Assembly: GCA_035630195.1 (NCBI GenBank)
Contig: DASQLD010000070.1
Coordinates: 1 to 9,131 of the forward strand
Length of the DNA stretch: 9,131 bases
Direction: 5' to 3'
DNA from: DASQDN01 sp035630195
Lineage (GTDB): Bacteria > Acidobacteriota > Terriglobia > Bryobacterales > Bryobacteraceae
In this document: in pieces, positions 7,252-9,131 of the stretch
How positions within the stretch are numbered: position 1 is the stretch's first letter
Layout of the letters: every line of letters begins with the position of its first letter
Notes under the pieces: generated by a model
Databases searched by the model: none
Told to the model about the DNA's origin: nothing
Seen by the model: only the letters and a program-made list of their open reading frames with translations
Translations under genes and position numbers: made by a program

Positions 7252-7371
7252 ATGCCGGCGGCGGACATGACGATCTCGCAAGTCGTCGAGGCCTACTCGG
7301 AAATTCGAGTAGCCAACCGGTTTGACGCTTTCCTTGGCTCGTGTCTGGCCGTTTATTGTATGTCTGAGTGA
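7252..7371 (+). CDS. Possible 39-codon leader frame before the MscS remnant
   Basis: An ATG at 7252 follows AAGGGGG (7241-7247) by four bases and opens a 39-residue frame starting MPAADMTISQVVEAYSEIRV. It ends at a TGA (7369-7371) that directly abuts the ATG of the MscS remnant in the same frame. The protein has no family resemblance that I can see. The last residues (VYCMSE) might be a decayed form of the GDVVE-type stretch that precedes MRMQVTHL in channel relatives, in which case this is part of the pseudogene. It could equally be chance. Confidence 0.2.
   Translation: MPAADMTISQVVEAYSEIRVANRFDAFLGSCLAVYCMSE
7293..7312. other. Hairpin upstream of the MscS remnant
   Basis: CTACTCG (7293-7299) and CGAGTAG (7306-7312) form a perfect 7-bp stem around the loop GAAATT. 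It lies about 60 bases before the point where MscS similarity begins. Whether it is regulatory, the end of an inserted segment or chance cannot be decided. Confidence 0.35.
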
Positions 7372-7861
7372 ATGCGGATGCAGGTGACACACCTTCGTTC
7401 TGCGAAGAACGAAGAAGTAGTCATTCCGAACTCCGTGATTCTGAACAGCCCGGTCGTGAACTATAGCAGTCGGAGCCATAAGCGTGGACTGATTCTTCAC
7501 ACTACGGTCGGTATAGGGTACGAGACACCGTGGCGTCAGGTGAGAGCTATGCGCCTCGAAGCCGCGCGCCGGACAGAAGGTCTGCTCGAGGAGCCCTTCA
7601 CCGTTCATGGCGGTTTCTCAACTTGGGCACTTTGCAATTGTGTACGAATTGAACGTTTACTCCGGAAAGCCGCACGCTCAGGTTGAACAATATAATGCGG
7701 TACACCTGAACATCCTTGACGTATTCAATGAGTGCGGCGTCCAGATCATGACTCCGGACTATGAGGCGGATCCTGAAACACCGAAGCTGGTTCCGCCGGA
7801 CCAGTGGTTTACGGCACCGGCGAAACGATCCGCCGCCAAATCGGCGATGGACGGGCAGTAG
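7372..7861 (+). pseudogene. C-terminal remnant of an MscS-type channel
   Basis: The encoded sequence is the cytoplasmic beta and alpha-beta part of a small-conductance mechanosensitive channel, which opens under membrane tension to release solutes. Recognisable pieces are MRMQVTHLRSAKNEEV, IPNSVILNSPVVNYSS, GLILHTTVGIGYETPWRQV and AARRTEGLLEEP in the first frame. FAIVYELNVYSG, HLNILDVFNECGVQIMTP and PETPKLVPPDQWF follow in a second frame. The frames join if one C is removed from CCC at 7594-7596, which restores LLEEPSPFMAVSQLG. All transmembrane helices and the pore helix are missing: a TGA sits at 7369-7371 and no channel-like sequence is seen upstream. The gene is therefore truncated as well as frameshifted and cannot make a channel. 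The C-terminus ends normally at TAG 7859-7861. Confidence 0.85.
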
Positions 7862-7868
7862 AGTCCCT

Positions 7869-7885
7869 GTCAAAAGCCTTTTGAC
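7869..7885. terminator. Hairpin after the MscS remnant
   Basis: GTCAAAA (7869-7875) pairs with TTTTGAC (7879-7885) over a three-base GCC loop, starting eight bases after the MscS stop codon. The four T residues are in the stem rather than after it, so it is a weak candidate terminator. Confidence 0.35.
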
Positions 7886-8082
7886 GGCGCCCAAGTGCAT
7901 CGCAGACGGCGCCGCAGACTTTCGGAACACGATCTTCAGCCCCGTAGTTTTCTCAGCAGCCGAGCCCCGCGATGCAACTTAGGGGCTACGGGCAACAGAT
8001 TCTCGGCTATGATAGGACAATTCCTAGGCAACTACATCCCTCGTGAACCTTTCGAACGGATAAGTGGACTCAGTCCTGTATC

Positions 8083-8087
8083 GGAGG
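8083..8087 (+). promoter_or_regulatory. Ribosome binding site fixing the carbonic anhydrase start
   Basis: GGAGG lies five bases before ATG 8093. It decides the start: the frame is open back to 7895, but the upstream 66 residues are arginine-rich, unlike the family, and would bury the twin-arginine signal. Confidence 0.75.
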
Positions 8088-8092
8088 CGGTT

Positions 8093-8725
8093 ATGTGGAG
8101 ACGCGACTTTATCGCCTTACTTCCAGCCGGCGCCCTCGCCGCGCAATCGGGACGCCTGACCGCCGACGAGTCTCTAAAAGACTTACTCGAAGGCAACGAG
8201 CGTTTTATGTCTGGAAAGACCATGAACCCACGGCGAAGTCCGGCAGACTTTTCGAAGCTTGCGCCGGCACAGGCGCCGGATGCCGTGATTGTCGGTTGCT
8301 CCGACTCCCGAGTGCCGCCAGAAATTCTCTTCGATCAGGGTGTCGGCGATTTGTTTGTAATTCGCGTTGCGGGAAATGTGGTCAGTGGCGCGGGCCCTAC
8401 AGTGAAGGGAAGCATTGCATATGGAGTAGTGGCGTTAGGTGCGCCGCTCGTAATGGTCTTAGGGCACAGCCAATGCGGTGCGGTGAAAGCGGCCCTTGAC
8501 ACCATGGAACTGGCAGTGCCAGAGTCGATTCGGGATCTGGTCCGCATGGTGAGCACAGATAGAGAGAAAGACCTGGACCGGGCAATCGTGGCAAATGTAC
8601 GTTCCAGTGTCGCGAAGCTGAAGAGTCTCGAGCCCACCCTCACCCGCTACGTCGAGACGAAGCGGCTCAAAGTGATCGGCGCGGTTTATGATCTCGCAAG
8701 CGGCAAGGTAACTCTCGTAGCCTAA
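8093..8725 (+). CDS. Tat-exported beta-class carbonic anhydrase
   Basis: The 210-residue product should catalyse reversible hydration of CO2 to bicarbonate with a zinc ion. The zinc and catalytic residues of the beta class are present: Cys69, Asp71 and Arg73 in GCSDSRVPPE, and His125 and Cys128 in GHSQCGAV. Other family landmarks are NERFMSG (35-41), LFVIRVAGNV (87-96), GSIAYGVVALGAPLVMVLGH (106-125) and the final strands LKVIGAVYDLASGKVTLV. The N-terminus MWRRDFIALLPAGALAA is a twin-arginine signal, so the enzyme likely works in the periplasm rather than with cytoplasmic metabolism. The helical stretch between ESIRDLV and DRAIVANVR is shorter than I recall for relatives; this may be natural variation. 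The gene appears intact and monocistronic, following the MscS remnant. TATGAT at 8008-8013 resembles a -10 element, but no matching -35 is seen. Confidence 0.9.
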   Translation: MWRRDFIALLPAGALAAQSGRLTADESLKDLLEGNERFMSGKTMNPRRSPADFSKLAPAQAPDAVIVGCSDSRVPPEILFDQGVGDLFVIRVAGNVVSGAGPTVKGSIAYGVVALGAPLVMVLGHSQCGAVKAALDTMELAVPESIRDLVRMVSTDREKDLDRAIVANVRSSVAKLKSLEPTLTRYVETKRLKVIGAVYDLASGKVTLVA

Positions 8726-8761
8726 CGGCGCGATCCTGAGCACCTGCATTGAAGATTGCCA

Positions 8762-8777
8762 CCGACTGTCATGTCGG
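8762..8777. terminator. Possible hairpin terminator after carbonic anhydrase
   Basis: CCGAC (8762-8766) pairs with GTCGG (8773-8777); with one A/C mismatch, CC (8759-8760) can also pair with GG (8779-8780). It lies 36 bases after the carbonic anhydrase stop, facing a minus-strand gene, but has no T tract. Confidence 0.35.
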
Positions 8778-8837
8778 CGGACGGACGCGCATCATCGATG
8801 AAGACAGTTGTATATTCAACCTGGCCTGCGCGGGATA

Positions 8838-8993
8838 TCAGAAAGTAATCGCCACTGCCAAGGTGAAGCGATGCTGGCGAAACTTACCGGAGGGACGGTT
8901 GCGGGTCACTTCGTAATCGTACGCGGGTGAGAGTTCGGCGGCTGCTTCTTCGTAACGTCCAGTAGTGCTTTCAATTACCCACAAGTTGGGATT
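8838..8993 (-). pseudogene. C-terminal fragment of an outer-membrane barrel protein
   Basis: In a frame different from the neighbouring PD40 gene, about 50 residues read like the end of an outer-membrane protein. They run from NPNLWVIESTTGRYEEAAAE through AYDYEVTRNRPSGKFRQHRF to TLAVAITF and a TGA at 8838-8840. The last strand alternates hydrophobic residues (F, L, V, I) and ends in Phe, the signature recognised by the barrel assembly machinery. No signal peptide or earlier barrel strands are present; the frame continues upstream only into the PD40 coding DNA. I infer a remnant left when the 5' part of the gene was lost. It could instead be a chance frame of 75 codons. Confidence 0.4.
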
Positions 8994-9131
8994 ACCGAAG
9001 ATCGTCGCTAACCATGATGTTGCTGCCGGATCGATCGAGCTTGGAGCAAAGAACCCACTTCCCATCCGGAGAAACGGAAAGCTTGTCGTCAGTAGAGATT
9101 TCCGCCGCCTCCAGAATCGTGCGGGTTCGCC
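8992..9131 (-). CDS. C-terminus of a PD40/WD40-like propeller protein, partial
   Basis: The final 45 residues of a protein that begins outside the window are encoded here. The stretch ISTDDKLSVSPDGKWVLCSK contains the SVSPDGKW signature of PD40 (TolB-type) propeller blades. LDRSGSNIMVSDDLR then closes the protein at TAA 8992-8994. In Acidobacteriota such endings are typical of proteins with an N-terminal winged-helix DNA-binding domain or a protein kinase, a membrane segment and a PD40 sensor propeller, but the N-terminal part is not visible, so the type cannot be assigned. The gene converges on the carbonic anhydrase, with about 270 bases between them. Confidence 0.75.
   Translation of the reverse strand, partial: RTRTILEAAEISTDDKLSVSPDGKWVLCSKLDRSGSNIMVSDDLR

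Noticed and set aside
7895..8092. Extended N-terminus of the carbonic anhydrase
   Set aside because: The 66 extra residues are arginine-rich and unlike the family; GGAGG before ATG 8093 and the twin-arginine signal fix the start.
8719..8830. attC-like GCCTAAC at the carbonic anhydrase stop
   Set aside because: No GTTRRRY partner or extended imperfect pairing was found within about 100 bases; the match is explained by the final codons.

Overview
The window looks like chromosomal DNA of an Acidobacteriota bacterium, most plausibly of the Solibacter/Bryobacterales type. This rests on four recalled family resemblances: a large Oar-like TonB-dependent receptor with an N-terminal carboxypeptidase-regulatory-like domain, a small secreted protein with an FSGTW motif, a PD40 propeller C-terminus of the SVSPDGKW...LDRSGSN type, and Tat-exported enzymes. 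Base composition appears moderate in GC by eye. No database search was possible.

Layout. At 34-80 lies the 3' half of a tRNA-Asn gene without its 5' half, the kind of remnant left at the far end of an element integrated into a tRNA gene. By that logic the element lies to the left, outside the window. Positions 81-618 hold no convincing gene. A small secreted hypothetical protein (619-1218, +) converges on a long minus-strand operon. In transcription order the operon is a Tat-type amidohydrolase_2 enzyme (5966-4632) and a TonB-dependent receptor (4589-1299). The receptor is split by two compensating single-base frameshifts: signal peptide and barrel share one frame, and the regulatory domain between them is in another.

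From about 5970 to 7370 the DNA is gene-poor. Its one good gene encodes a 141-residue membrane-anchored protein of unknown function (6880-6455, -), flanked by direct repeats of 24-26 bp. The downstream repeat also forms one arm of a perfect 11-bp inverted repeat. At 7372-7861 is the C-terminal part of an MscS-type mechanosensitive channel, lacking its membrane domain and carrying a frameshift. An intact Tat-exported beta-carbonic anhydrase follows (8093-8725, +). The right edge holds the C-terminus of a PD40 protein (-) and, behind it, what looks like the last strands of a lost outer-membrane barrel protein.

How genes work together. The amidohydrolase and receptor form a plausible uptake-plus-hydrolysis pair: the receptor would import a ligand across the outer membrane and the Tat-exported hydrolase would act on it in the periplasm; the substrate is unknown. 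Nothing else forms a recognisable system. The clearest theme is disruption: single-base indels in two unrelated genes, a truncated channel gene, an outer-membrane protein fragment and a tRNA scar. Either the region is a decaying integration neighbourhood or the assembly carries indel errors. I did not find a convincing new multi-gene system; the repeat-flanked small membrane protein is the least explained unit.
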